64,000 nucleotides of DNA from Acidobacteriota bacterium (GTDB lineage Bacteria > Acidobacteriota > Holophagae > Acanthopleuribacterales > Acanthopleuribacteraceae): NCBI GenBank assembly GCA_020439745.1, contig JAGQSC010000029.1, positions 62,001 to 126,000 on the forward strand. Reading direction: 5' to 3'. Below are positions 52,001 through 59,446 of the stretch, in pieces; within the stretch, counting starts at the first letter, position 1, and the number at the start of each line of letters is the position of its first letter. The notes below the pieces were generated by a model. The model ran no database searches. It saw nothing but the letters and a program-made list of their open reading frames with translations, and was not told the DNA's origin. A program made the translations under genes and the position numbers.

Positions 52001-54795
52001 GGGTTTCCGGCGGCCAGGCTCCTCCTGTTCAAGACGCCCAAGCAGATGAAATCGTGATCATGGCCGACCGCGATATGTACGAGCCCGAAGATGCGGTGTC
52101 GCTGTTCATGCGGCTCCCATTTTCGTCCGGCTATGGTGCCGTGATGATTCGAGGAAACGGCGAACCGCAGGAAATTCCGTTCGCCAGCGATTCCGAAGAA
52201 GCCACCGTCACCTTTGATTTGGGCCCTGAGGTGAGCGACATATCGGTGCAAGTGGTCTATGCCGGACGCGCACCCCGAGGTACGGGTGAGCCAGAACCCC
52301 GCATGGCGACAGCTCAAACCACGCTAGCCGTGAGCCGGGCGAGTAAAAGGCTGTCAGTTGCGATTCATCCGCAAAATGACGTGATTGTGCCCGGTTCTGA
52401 AACCGAATTCTGTGTTCAGGTGACGGACGCTCAAGGAAACCCAATATCGAGTGCGGATGTGTGTCTGTTCGCCGTAGATGAGGCGGTGTTGGGGTTAACG
52501 GGCTATCAACTGGGCGATCCCATCGCTAGTTTCTACCCAAACGGCGCGCCGATGGGCCGTTTCTATCTGATGCGTCAACTAATGCTGATCCTCAATCCCG
52601 AATTCGCCATGGACGCCGAAGAACCGATGATGGAAAGCATGCAAATGATGCGTGCGCCTGCCTCGGCTGCGCAAAGCGAAGGTTTTTACGATTCCGGTGA
52701 CTCGCAAGTATTCATTCCCGCTACCCCCAATACAGTGCGCAAAAAATTCGATGCTTTGGGGTTTTATGAACCGTTTCTGGTGACAGATGGCGCAGGGCGC
52801 GTGTGTGTCACAGTTACCATGCCTGACTCGGCCACTCGCTACCGCGTGATGGCGGTGGCGGTCAAATCGGATCACATGGGTCATGGTGAAGCCAACTTGA
52901 CGGCTAGGCAGCCACTGTTGATTCGGCCATCTTTGCCACGCTTTCTGAACTACGGCGATCAAGCCGAGCTCCCGGTGGTCATCCACAATGGATCCAGCAA
53001 ACCTCAGCGCATAGCCATAGCGCTTCGCAGTTCTGATGCCATCCAGCTCCAATCTAAGGGATATCAGTTGGACCTCGGAGCCGATGCCAAAGCAGAAGTG
53101 TTGTTCCCCGTTCGCGTGCGGAGCGCAGGCACGGCACATTTCCAGGTGGTGGCAGGCGCGGCTGATTATTCGGATGCGGTGCAGGTGCAACTCCCTGTAT
53201 GGACGCCAGCCACACGCGAAGGCTTTGCAGTCTATGGGAGTTTGGAAGCAGGCAAGCCTTCGTTTCACCAGGTGTCACCGCCCAAAGATGCGCTTGAAGA
53301 TTTTGGCGGCTTGGACGTGAGTCTGGCGACCACGCAGCTCCAAACACTTTCTGATGCTGTGATTTATCTGTGGGAGTACCCTTATGCCTGCACTGAGCAG
53401 TTGGCATCGCGAATCCTATCTGTGACCGCCATGGGCGATTTGCTGACGATTTTCCAAGCATCGGGTTTGCCAGACAAAGCGATCATTGACAGCCGTATTC
53501 GCGACGATGTCGCGCTGATTGAAAAGCGCCAGACTTCCGACGGCAGTTTTGGGACATGGCGGCCTGACAGCATCACGTCGCCTTTCATGACGGCACACGC
53601 CGTCTATGCCCTTCTGCTAGCCAAGCAACGCGGCGTGAAGGTTTCCGAGGATGTTCTGAACAAGGCGGGTATCTACCTGCAGCGGATGGCCACTAATCCG
53701 ACGAAGGAGTCGATTACCACCAAGGCTTATGCCGTGTTTGTGAGGTCACAACTGGGCCATGATGTGTATGGGGACCTGCAGAATTTGAAGGACACGCCCC
53801 TCACCAAGTGGCCGGCTGACGCGCTGGCATTTGCTAGCTTGGCCCATGCGGCCGATCCGTCTTTTATGGCTGAGTTAATAGCTCGCGTACGCGAAACGGC
53901 TGGCTCGGCAGTATTTACCCACGGCGTTCGTCAGGAGGATCCGGTGGTCCTGGCCTCGGATCGCCGGTCCGATGCCTTGGGATTGTGGGCAGGCATTGAG
54001 GCGAATCAAGACGAAGCGTTGATGTTGAAATTGGTGCGCGGGCTGATGGGTCATCGCGTCAGGGGTCGCTGGTCCAATACCCAGGAGAACGTATTTGTGC
54101 TGTTGGCACTCAATGCTTATGTGGCTCGGTTTGAATCTCAGACGCCCGACCTGGTGGCGCAGGTGTGGCTGGGTGAAAAGGGCTATCTGGAAGAGCCATT
54201 CACTGGCCGAAATGCGACGACAGCACAGGGTCACCTACCCATGGAATTCGTAAGGGAACCCATGACTTTGGCAGTGAATGCCCGAGGCGAGGGCCGCCTG
54301 TTTTACCGGCTGGGCTTGAATTATGCCCCGGCATCCTTGAAGTTGGAGCCCCGGCGTCAGGGTTTTACCGTCACACGTGCCTATGAGTCAGACAAAGGGG
54401 ATGTCGTCCAACGTGAGGATGGCAGTTGGTGGATGCGTGCCGGGTCCGAAGTCTTGGTGCGGGTTACCATGGTGGTTCCCGAATCGCGCAACCATGTGGC
54501 TTTGGTTGACTGGTTACCTGCGGGATTGGAACCGGTGGGAATGGTTGCCAACGGCAACGGGATGCCCACCCGACGCTCGATGGGTTGGTGGCAATGGTAC
54601 GAGCATCACAATCTACGCGATGAGCGCGTTGAAGCCTTCAGCACACGACTGAATGGCGGGGTATATGAGCTTACCTACACTGCTCGTGCAACTACACCGG
54701 GCACCTTCCAGGTTCCTCCCGCCCATGCCGAAGAGATGTACAGTCCTGAAACGTTTGGTCGGTCTGAAAGTACCGTGGTTACGGTTTCTGAATAG
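49084..54795 (+). CDS. Bacterial alpha-2-macroglobulin
   Basis: 1903 residues. Signal peptide MWYIRLSAWLMVMGAVMG; no lipobox, so it is probably periplasmic and soluble. A string of MG domains follows, including LFAVDEAVLGLTGYQLGD near residue 1130 and PFLVTDGAGRVCVTVTMPDSATRYRVMAV. The thioester motif CTEQ (PYACTEQLASR, Cys ~residue 1436) and the alpha-helical TED domain follow, then a C-terminal receptor-binding-like domain. Such proteins trap proteases by covalent capture and protect the periplasm. Usually a penicillin-binding protein (pbpC) is adjacent; here it is not. ATG 49084 has GGAGG upstream. The 3' end overlaps the convergent glycosidase gene by 17 bases. Confidence 0.92.
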   Translation: MWYIRLSAWLMVMGAVMGQEFKVDVTINPDPSLSDPQTGRVQTEPLDDATYQRLFTHMPPLPETGPSGNRLPKPSLKPPQPGDQVVLEMLQSEAPPPELDDRAPFRVLRYAPEGARDQVTQVQVAFSHDVIPITALDDLDAIDVPVTITPEPPGRWRWLDPRTLVFDGERVFPRATRYQVKISGGTVDLNGRALEEPVIFSFSTPAPSVIRSMPQGRGFPLNPIIALEFDQDMDWPSVMRHLQLMDGDNGVALQVLSPEEWPPMLKGWHPTRTLAFKPAKALEKDRSYVVKVSPGLASAEGPLTSEKGHEYSFQTYGPFQILGIRCGWQDRCEPGWPWHVTLSNPVDEETVKAEYVRVTPELPGLTVHTSGTTLSIQGQTKGNAKYNIRLGSEIKDIYGQSLEAKTLQVAVQSSPPQYRTAFDALQVMDPVKDPKLPLASLNIADFNLRLYDVSPSDWGAYIESRQTNGLMAFLAKTKAQNAATFKGNNTVDQWQNKLVPLNTLSRHTIAVLEPRRALAGALPQGSEPSVVWLQATEIAIDAFHDNQELVVWTSSLRDGHPLSGVHVALTTGKGVLATAISDKNGLARMNLPLQSNDAAWLVAELGNDSAFLPENPRWWSRRSNWVKQLQTSRLLWHIFDDRGLYKPGERAEIRGWIRRDDHQGQLVIPSGVVTYQVRDPRGQNLVSGQTDLNASGGFHFALEFPEDMNLGAVSMVLTYQGQTSHHALTVDTFRRPEFEVNLQKLSDTPLFNEEIVLEASAKYYTGEGLASAPVDWTFTLERGHYQPPHWPEYQFGEHTPWWCWYGYSPTLTETSNGVTSGDGSHKVALTMNGSTPVLPISLSAEARVTDVNRQQWSAQQQFLVHPSNRYVGIKLDRSFYQSGQMGAATFIVTDLDGALQSGLPVSVEVVRSQWKYVGREWKQQDESVGSFQFSSTDEPHEMPMAFEQPGSYSFKARVVDDQDRVNESVLSVWVSGGQAPPVQDAQADEIVIMADRDMYEPEDAVSLFMRLPFSSGYGAVMIRGNGEPQEIPFASDSEEATVTFDLGPEVSDISVQVVYAGRAPRGTGEPEPRMATAQTTLAVSRASKRLSVAIHPQNDVIVPGSETEFCVQVTDAQGNPISSADVCLFAVDEAVLGLTGYQLGDPIASFYPNGAPMGRFYLMRQLMLILNPEFAMDAEEPMMESMQMMRAPASAAQSEGFYDSGDSQVFIPATPNTVRKKFDALGFYEPFLVTDGAGRVCVTVTMPDSATRYRVMAVAVKSDHMGHGEANLTARQPLLIRPSLPRFLNYGDQAELPVVIHNGSSKPQRIAIALRSSDAIQLQSKGYQLDLGADAKAEVLFPVRVRSAGTAHFQVVAGAADYSDAVQVQLPVWTPATREGFAVYGSLEAGKPSFHQVSPPKDALEDFGGLDVSLATTQLQTLSDAVIYLWEYPYACTEQLASRILSVTAMGDLLTIFQASGLPDKAIIDSRIRDDVALIEKRQTSDGSFGTWRPDSITSPFMTAHAVYALLLAKQRGVKVSEDVLNKAGIYLQRMATNPTKESITTKAYAVFVRSQLGHDVYGDLQNLKDTPLTKWPADALAFASLAHAADPSFMAELIARVRETAGSAVFTHGVRQEDPVVLASDRRSDALGLWAGIEANQDEALMLKLVRGLMGHRVRGRWSNTQENVFVLLALNAYVARFESQTPDLVAQVWLGEKGYLEEPFTGRNATTAQGHLPMEFVREPMTLAVNARGEGRLFYRLGLNYAPASLKLEPRRQGFTVTRAYESDKGDVVQREDGSWWMRAGSEVLVRVTMVVPESRNHVALVDWLPAGLEPVGMVANGNGMPTRRSMGWWQWYEHHNLRDERVEAFSTRLNGGVYELTYTARATTPGTFQVPPAHAEEMYSPETFGRSESTVVTVSE

Positions 54796-55774
54796 GTTGC
54801 CAGTTGTCTTGGATGACTTGAGTGACGAGTGGCGTGTCAAGGTTGAAATTCTCGCCGTGGCTGTCGCCAACAAACCACTTCCATAAGAAGCATCCCTTCA
54901 GCCAGGCCCGTTCTCGTTCCAGGGTCTGAAGTGCTGCTTGTAGACAGGTTGCTTGCAGCTTCAAGGCTTCGTCGCGCCTATTGCCCCAGGTCTCCTGATA
55001 GGACCAAGGCTCCATGTGGGCACTGAGCGACGCGTTGTAACCCAACTCTGTGAGGATTACAGGTCGGTCCCATCGTTGAGACGTCACGCGTAATTGGTCG
55101 GCGATTCGAGACCAGCCGGCTTGTAGTTGATCAAGGGTGGGATGATGCTCCGTACTTAGTGGGAAATAGGCCTGAACGCCTATGAAATCCAGCGATGTCC
55201 AAAATTCGATCTTATCCAGGCGATCCCAATTGGCTGCGTATCCCAGCATGGCTGGAGTGATGGTACGCGTTTGTGCAGCGAGATCATCCCAAAACCCTTT
55301 TTGATGGGCTGTGGCGTCTAGTTCCGTGCCAATGATAAACGCGTCAGCCTCGCGTGCCAGTGTTGCCAGAGTAAGAATCCAGGCGCGATAGGTAGATTCG
55401 AATCGATTCTGGTCTATTTCGTTGTCGAATTGGATCGCACCTCGCCACGAGAATTTGGATCCCCAATAGGCCAAATGAGGCTTGATGCATATCTTCATGC
55501 CGCGTTGATGGGCCATTTGGATGGGACGGGTCAGGTAGGACGGTGGGTTGTCGGCAGAATAGCGATAGGTGACAGCACCGTCGCCGTGAATACGCGCGTA
55601 AGGGTGAATCGACACCCAATTCACGCCCATTTTCTTGAGGCGATCCAGCTCATCGCCAAAACTGTCGCGACCCCATTCAACACCATAAGTCTGGCAGGAG
55701 ATCGTGATGCCGCGGACCGGCTCGACAACGGCGGGGTGGTTCATCAATAGGTAAGCGAAAGACCAAACAATCAT
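54779..55774 (-). CDS. GH113-like TIM-barrel glycoside hydrolase
   Basis: 331 residues with the pattern of the GH113/'glycoside hydrolase TIM-barrel-like' family: GITISCQTYGVEWGRDSFGDEL, MGVNWVSIHPYARIHG, MKICIKPHLAYW (strand 3), FIIGTELDA (acid/base Glu region), YAANWD, FIGVQAYFPLST and VILTELGYNAS (nucleophile Glu region). GH113 includes beta-mannanases; substrate here is uncertain. There is no clear signal peptide (MIVWSFAYLLMNHP is short and hydrophobic). The ATG overlaps the stop of the dehydrogenase gene (ATGA). Confidence 0.75.
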   Translation of the reverse strand: MIVWSFAYLLMNHPAVVEPVRGITISCQTYGVEWGRDSFGDELDRLKKMGVNWVSIHPYARIHGDGAVTYRYSADNPPSYLTRPIQMAHQRGMKICIKPHLAYWGSKFSWRGAIQFDNEIDQNRFESTYRAWILTLATLAREADAFIIGTELDATAHQKGFWDDLAAQTRTITPAMLGYAANWDRLDKIEFWTSLDFIGVQAYFPLSTEHHPTLDQLQAGWSRIADQLRVTSQRWDRPVILTELGYNASLSAHMEPWSYQETWGNRRDEALKLQATCLQAALQTLERERAWLKGCFLWKWFVGDSHGENFNLDTPLVTQVIQDNWQPIQKP

Positions 55775-56700
55775 ATGGTTTGTGAACGGTCGTTGCGCGC
55801 CAATTGTTCTAGTGCCAGAAGCAAGGCGTGCGTGCCTTTCTTGCCATAGCCAAGTTGCGACGTCTTTTCGTAAAGTTGATGCGCCAGTTGCAAGCCTTCC
55901 AGCTTCAACCCCATACGTCGCGACTCTTCCAGGGCGATCTGCATGTCTTTGATGAAGTGATCTACAAAGAACCCGGGTTCAAAGTTACGGTCCAACATGC
56001 GCGGTACCAAGTTGTTGAGGGTCCAGCATCCGGCCGCACCGGAAGCGATCGACTGCAACACCACATGCATGTCCAGCCCAGCCTTGTAGCCGTACATCAT
56101 GGCCTCGCACGTCCCAATCATGGTACCTGCTATCACGATTTGGTTACACATTTTGGCGTGTTGACCGGCGCCAGCCCCGCCTTGGTAGACCATGTTGGTT
56201 CCGAAATGGCTGAGCAGAGGACCGACGTTACGAAAAGCATCCTCGTCGCCGCCCACCATCATGCTCAGTTTGCCTTCTCTTGCGCCCACGTCCCCTCCGG
56301 AAACGGGAATATCCAGAGAGACGCATCCGCATCGTTGTGCCTGCATCGCGATTCGTTGTGCCAAGAATGGTTGGGTGGTGGTCATGTCAATCAGGATCTG
56401 TTGAGGGCGTGTAGATTTGAAGATGCCCTTGGCGCCGAAATAGACTTCATCGACATCAGCAGGGTAACCCACCATGGTGAAGACCACATCGCAGTGTTTG
56501 GCCACGTCGGCGGCGGTAATGCCGAATGATGCGCCCCGGTCTAACAGCGGTTTCGCCTTGCTCGGCGTTCGCGAATAGACGCGTAAGTGATAACCTGCGT
56601 CAAGGAGATGTTGTGCCATCGGTTTCCCCATCACGCCCAGACCTATCCAACCAATGTGGATCGAGCGGTCCGCAATGGATTGAGAGATATTCTGAAACAT
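55771..56700 (-). CDS. 3-hydroxyisobutyrate dehydrogenase-family NAD(P)-dependent reductase
   Basis: 309 residues of the beta-hydroxyacid dehydrogenase family: Rossmann loop IGWIGLGVMGKPMAQHLLDA, substrate loop DIPVSGGDVGAREGKLSMMVGG and catalytic Lys in GAGQHAKMCNQIVIAG. Members reduce 3-hydroxyisobutyrate-, tartronate- or succinate-semialdehyde-type substrates; the exact one cannot be told. ATG 56700 has GGGAGG upstream. It lies upstream of, and overlaps by four bases, the glycosidase gene. Confidence 0.86.
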   Translation of the reverse strand: MFQNISQSIADRSIHIGWIGLGVMGKPMAQHLLDAGYHLRVYSRTPSKAKPLLDRGASFGITAADVAKHCDVVFTMVGYPADVDEVYFGAKGIFKSTRPQQILIDMTTTQPFLAQRIAMQAQRCGCVSLDIPVSGGDVGAREGKLSMMVGGDEDAFRNVGPLLSHFGTNMVYQGGAGAGQHAKMCNQIVIAGTMIGTCEAMMYGYKAGLDMHVVLQSIASGAAGCWTLNNLVPRMLDRNFEPGFFVDHFIKDMQIALEESRRMGLKLEGLQLAHQLYEKTSQLGYGKKGTHALLLALEQLARNDRSQTI

Positions 56701-56745
56701 GGCACGCCTCCCAGGCGCAAGCATACGCCAGTCGGCGCTCGTCCG

Positions 56746-58623
56746 CTACGATGGAGGTGAATCGATGAGTCCCAACGCTTGTTCAAGTTTTTGCAATGAA
56801 GCTTGATCGTCCCAATCTACGGTAGGTACGGAACAGGGTGGTTCGTACAGCGCATTCACACCTGCCAGGTTGTGGATGGACCCACGCCTTGCTTTCTCGT
56901 AGAGACCGCTTTCGTCTGTAGATTCACACAAGTTCAGTGAGCGATTGGCATGAATCTCAACGAATCGGCCGTTGCCGATGATCGTGCGGGCAAGCTCGCG
57001 TTGATTCTTGAGGGGCGAAACAAAGGCGCAAATTACGGTTACGCCACTATCGTTCATGATTCGTGCGATTTCTGCTGCTCGCCGCAAGTGTTCGGTGGTG
57101 TCTTCGTGGGAGAACCCCAGCTCTGAGCTCAAAGTATGGCGTAGCTTGCCGCCATCTAGAACCGTGACCATCGTGCCCTTTTGCCAGAACTGACGCTCCA
57201 AGTGGTAAGCCAACGCGCGTTTCCCGCTGTTTACGTAGCCGGTGATCCAGTAGGTTTTGGCTTCGCCACCACAACGTTGCTGGCGTTCTAGCGGGCTAAT
57301 TGCAGAGTTCCAAGCGGTAGAGGATTCGTGTAGCTCGTGCCAGGATTCCGCAATGACCGGTAGCTGCTCTTCGGGTTCGCGGTCGATAATCATACCGCCT
57401 GCGACCGTTCGTTTGGTGGTCTTGTCGATCAATATGAAAGAACCCGTGGCGCGGTTTTTGGCGTAAGGGTCATAGTGTAGGATGTCCCGTGTCGAAATGA
57501 CGGCACGTCCGATATCGTTCAGTTTCAGTAGGTCGGACTCTTCCCTATGCAAGGTGTTCACGTCGATGCGGTATCGCAGTTTGATGCGTGCTTTGGTAGT
57601 GGTGGCCAAATGTTTTAGTAGGTACACCGTTTTGTCGTTGAGCGGCTCGTCCATCCATACCAACATTGCTTCAAAGAGTCGTCCTGACTTGGGCATGTTG
57701 TGCTCGTGAACCAACACATCTCCACGACTGATATCCAGATCGTCGTTGAGCGTTGCTGTAATTGACATGGAGGGGACCGCTTCTTCGACGTCGCGGCCTG
57801 CGAATACGATGCTTTTGATGGTGCCCTTTTGTCTGGAAGGAAGCACCGTGATGCAACTTCCGCGTCTAAGAATTCCAGATGCGACCTGTCCGGCGTAACC
57901 TCTGTATGCTTCGTGGGGCCTAAGAACGAGTTGGACAGGCAAGCGCAGGTCGACCATGTTCCGATCGCTACCGACATAGATGGTATCCAGCATGTCCAGC
58001 AAAGTGGGACCTTGAAACCATGGCATGTGAGTGCTTGGCTTTGAGACTTGATCGCCTAACAACGCGCTCACGGGCAAGAACCTAAGATCTGGAATATCCA
58101 GCCTGGACGCAAATTCGGTAAATGCAGCGACTTGCTTCTCGAACACGTTCTGAGACCAGTCCACGAGGTCCATCTTGTTAACGGCCACAATCATATGCGG
58201 CACCCCGAGCAGGCTGGCTATGAAGGCATGTCGTTTGGATTGAGTCATCACGCCTTTCCGTGCGTCGAGTAGGATGATGGCTATATCTGCCGTGGAAGCG
58301 CCCGTGGCCATGTTACGGGTGTACTGTTCGTGTCCGGGCGTGTCGGCAAGGATGTACGCCCTTTTTTGCGTTCTGAAGTAGCGGTATGCCACATCAATGG
58401 TAATGCCCTGTTCCCGTTCCGCCTTCAAGCCATCCAAGAGAAAGGCAAAACCCATGCCTTCTCCCAATCTCTGGGCCGCTGTTTGAGCAGCATCGAACTG
58501 ATCGGAGTAAATCGCGTGACTGTCGTGCAGCATTCTGCCGATGAGGGTGGACTTTCCGTCATCAACGCTGCCAGCAGTCGAGATGCGTACCAAGGACAGA
58601 TGTGACATAAGCGCATCATACAT
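56746..58623 (-). CDS. CysN-CysC fusion: sulfate adenylyltransferase subunit 1 with degenerate APS kinase domain
   Basis: 625 residues. The N-terminal GTPase half (residues ~10-430) is an intact CysN/NodQ: GSVDDGKSTLIGRML (P-loop), DTPGHEQYTRNM, NKMDLVDW. The C-terminal half (~450-610) matches APS kinase, but its P-loop reads GYVNSGKR (normally G-x4-GK[ST]), LDGGKLRHTLSSELGFS replaces LDGDNVRHGL, and ESTDESGLYEKAR replaces the ERDPKGLY block. This half is probably unable to phosphorylate APS. CysD, the obligate catalytic partner of CysN, is not encoded next to it. Start could also be ATG 58608 (MSHLSLVR). Confidence 0.85.
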   Translation of the reverse strand: MYDALMSHLSLVRISTAGSVDDGKSTLIGRMLHDSHAIYSDQFDAAQTAAQRLGEGMGFAFLLDGLKAEREQGITIDVAYRYFRTQKRAYILADTPGHEQYTRNMATGASTADIAIILLDARKGVMTQSKRHAFIASLLGVPHMIVAVNKMDLVDWSQNVFEKQVAAFTEFASRLDIPDLRFLPVSALLGDQVSKPSTHMPWFQGPTLLDMLDTIYVGSDRNMVDLRLPVQLVLRPHEAYRGYAGQVASGILRRGSCITVLPSRQKGTIKSIVFAGRDVEEAVPSMSITATLNDDLDISRGDVLVHEHNMPKSGRLFEAMLVWMDEPLNDKTVYLLKHLATTTKARIKLRYRIDVNTLHREESDLLKLNDIGRAVISTRDILHYDPYAKNRATGSFILIDKTTKRTVAGGMIIDREPEEQLPVIAESWHELHESSTAWNSAISPLERQQRCGGEAKTYWITGYVNSGKRALAYHLERQFWQKGTMVTVLDGGKLRHTLSSELGFSHEDTTEHLRRAAEIARIMNDSGVTVICAFVSPLKNQRELARTIIGNGRFVEIHANRSLNLCESTDESGLYEKARRGSIHNLAGVNALYEPPCSVPTVDWDDQASLQKLEQALGLIDSPPS

Positions 58624-58635
58624 GAAGCTTGGTTC

Positions 58636-59388
58636 TTAGGTCGCGTAGTGTTCTGCCCCGCCGAAATGGATGGATACGTAGGGTTCGTCTCCCACGACCC
58701 AGCTATCGTGAGCAACGGGGGGAATATAGAAAAGCGTACCTTGCGTCAGGTGATCGATGCGGCCATCATCGTATGCGGCCACAGCGTGTCCTTGTAGCAC
58801 CATGCCTGTGTGTTCCACCGAGCAGTGGGTTTGACCCAGTGCCGCCCCCACGTCCCGAGACCATTTCCACCCGGGCTCGTAAGTAGCTCGACCCAGCGTC
58901 ATGGTACCTAGATGAATACATTCAAACCGGCCTTTTTCGAATAGACGTACCTCATCAGGAGTGTCGAATCGCTTTAATAGCGACTCGGTGATAGGCACAG
59001 GTACGTGATCGCTTGATGGCTGCCATGTGTGCATACGGCCGATGTTTTGGTGCTTTCTCAGCAACACCACGCAGAATCGATGTCCGCTGGGGGCTGCCAT
59101 CACCCACCAATCCCGAATGCGTTTGATGCGTTTCGCGCCCAGCCGCTCCAGTCGTTGAACCTCAGCTTCTAGGTCCGTGGTCTTGATGTCCAGATGGACT
59201 CGACTGTCATGATCGACTTGCTGCACTTCTATGTAGGGTCGACCACTGGGCACCTTCAACGGCGTATATCCAGTTCCTTCTTCTGCGATCGTGTCGTAAC
59301 CGAGCGCTGCAGACCAAAATGCCGCGTCTCCTGCAAGATGCGTGGTTTTACAGTCGATGATCATGCCACCCAATGCGCTTTGATGCAT
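58636..59388 (-). CDS. VOC-cupin fusion protein
   Basis: 250 residues: the N-terminal ~115 residues look like a glyoxalase/VOC module (IDCKTTHLAGDAAFWSAALGY ... RVHLDIKTTDLEAEV ... WVMAAPSGHRFCVV); the rest is a cupin with a His-rich core (GQTHCSVEHTGMVLQGHAV) and YIPPVAHDSWVVGDEPYVSIHFG. Both are small metal-binding folds; the reaction is unknown. Start ATG 59388 has GAGAGG five bases upstream. It lies 12 bases before the CysNC gene on the same strand and may share its transcript. Confidence 0.7.
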   Translation of the reverse strand: MHQSALGGMIIDCKTTHLAGDAAFWSAALGYDTIAEEGTGYTPLKVPSGRPYIEVQQVDHDSRVHLDIKTTDLEAEVQRLERLGAKRIKRIRDWWVMAAPSGHRFCVVLLRKHQNIGRMHTWQPSSDHVPVPITESLLKRFDTPDEVRLFEKGRFECIHLGTMTLGRATYEPGWKWSRDVGAALGQTHCSVEHTGMVLQGHAVAAYDDGRIDHLTQGTLFYIPPVAHDSWVVGDEPYVSIHFGGAEHYAT

Positions 59389-59446
59389 ATTAGACCTCTC
59401 ATGCTTCGTATTTCCGAGAACATTCGTCGTACCTTAGAATAGACCT

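Noticed and set aside
58636-59388. cysD, expected next to cysN
   Set aside because: The protein is a VOC-cupin fusion with no PAPS-reductase-like (PP-loop) motif.
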